A stretch of 39,870 bases of DNA from Thermoproteaceae archaeon (GTDB lineage: Archaea; Thermoproteota; Thermoprotei; Thermoproteales; Thermoproteaceae): contig JAJHRB010000004.1 in the NCBI GenBank assembly GCA_020833025.1, positions 1 to 39,870 on the forward strand. The letters run 5' to 3'. Of this stretch, positions 39,467-39,870 are shown in pieces. The translations under genes were made by a program, and so were the position numbers. The notes beneath the pieces are model-generated. The model made no database searches and had not been told where the DNA came from. It worked only from the letters and a program-made list of their open reading frames with translations. Numbering within the stretch: the stretch's first letter is position 1; the number at the start of each line of letters is the position of its first letter.

Positions 39467-39870
39467 TCATGCCTGGCCGCTCTTCCTGACCAGCTCCACT
39501 ACCGACTTTTGTATCTCCAGCAGAGTGGTCTGAACAACATCTATTCTGGCAGAGAGGCTCTTCTGCGTCTCCAGCAGGGTTGCCTGCACGGCGTCTATTC
39601 TGGCGGAGAGAGCGTCCCGGACGGCGTCTATCCTCCTCGCCAGGTCATCTATCCTCGCCGACAGCGACTTCGTTAAGTCGTCTATTCTCCTGTTCGTCTC
39701 GTCTATGCGCCGGTCAAGCCTGGTTATCTCTGCCCTCAGCTCCCTCAGCTCGCCCGCGATTGTGCCGAGGTAGAGCAGAAAGACGTCCTCGGTGGAAAGC
39801 CTCTTGCCCTCCCTTATCTTGCCGAGCGCGTGCTCGACTGCCGTCTTGAGCGCGTCGTAGGCGACGGCGG
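39467..39870 (-). CDS. Coiled-coil repeat protein, 5' end outside the window
   Basis: The minus-strand frame is open from the window edge to a TGA at 39467-39469 (133 residues seen). After a helical domain (VAYDALKTAVEHALGKIREG, STEDVFLLYLGTIAGELREL), it becomes a long coiled coil with repeats of the type LSARIDxVQxTLLExQKS and RIDDLARRID. The last two 18-codon repeats are near-identical in protein but diverged at third positions. Such proteins are frequent in Pyrobaculum-type genomes; the function is unknown. The stop codon lies at the junction with the IS605-type element, so the C-terminus may be truncated. Confidence 0.75.
   Translation of the reverse strand, partial: AVAYDALKTAVEHALGKIREGKRLSTEDVFLLYLGTIAGELRELRAEITRLDRRIDETNRRIDDLTKSLSARIDDLARRIDAVRDALSARIDAVQATLLETQKSLSARIDVVQTTLLEIQKSVVELVRKSGQA
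39503..39610 (-). repeat. Two 54-nt tandem coding repeats
   Basis: Two adjacent 54-nt units encode LSARIDAVQATLLETQKS and LSARIDVVQTTLLEIQKS. A diverged third copy of the RIDDL/RIDAV part precedes them. They lie within the coiled-coil gene at the right edge of the window. Confidence 0.7.

Noticed and set aside
1-39870. CRISPR array
   Set aside because: No series of regularly spaced direct repeats was seen; the only tandem repeats are the coding 54-nt units near 39503-39610.

Overview
The window looks like chromosomal DNA of a hyperthermophilic crenarchaeon of the Thermoproteales (Pyrobaculum/Thermoproteus relatives). The evidence is: archaeal information-processing genes (rpl6, eL14, cbf5, nop5, gatE, alba, priL, dtdA); an archaeal modified-mevalonate gene trio; a tRNA-Glu that reads correctly only if two non-canonical introns are removed; GC-rich coding DNA with many GTG and TTG starts; and, for most genes, a TATA-like A/T tract about 25 nt before the start codon, which implies leaderless mRNAs. 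That spacing was used to choose many starts.

Layout. 1-2540 is largely decayed: a broken secreted-type gene, a tRNA-like gene with an unresolved 5' half, an MBL-fold hydrolase and a frameshifted fragment. 2541-11915 holds dtdA-mptE, an IS605-type remnant, rpl6, an unknown small gene, a disulfide oxidoreductase, a Ham1 pyrophosphatase, an anchored membrane protein, an Lhr helicase, a GlmU-like acyltransferase and a hypothetical. 11916-17528 is a minus-strand block: a small helical protein, nop5, gatE, a small winged-helix protein bracketed by two matching 23-bp palindromes, tRNA-Glu, a ferredoxin-domain protein and a cysteine-cluster protein. 17616-21427 reads plus: a 25-codon Lys/Glu peptide, eL14, cbf5, DUF211, a VIT-like membrane protein, a hypothetical and a Gfo/Idh/MocA oxidoreductase. 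Facing them are an Mtq2-like methyltransferase and a membrane-anchored winged-helix protein.

22781-26190 carries alba and then the UbiD-type decarboxylase with both subunits of phosphomevalonate dehydratase, i.e. the steps from phosphomevalonate to isopentenyl phosphate. 26196-29346 has priL and a MoxR/VWA pair. 29447-37725 has a Clp1/Grc3 RNA kinase, a phosphoesterase, a RimI acetyltransferase, prephenate dehydratase, an AAA+ ATPase with an unknown neighbour, endonuclease III with an antisense C/D box sRNA over its 3' end, an aminotransferase and a coiled-coil protein. 37742-39466 is decayed again: a radical-SAM pseudogene, an integrase C-terminal remnant and a second IS605-type remnant. The window ends inside a repetitive coiled-coil gene.

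The most interesting items are the gatE / winged-helix / tRNA-Glu module with its paired palindromes, the acceptor-stem intron in tRNA-Glu, the antisense C/D box sRNA, the two tnpB-less IS605 remnants that abut stop codons, and the 25-aa Lys/Glu peptide with its own promoter.
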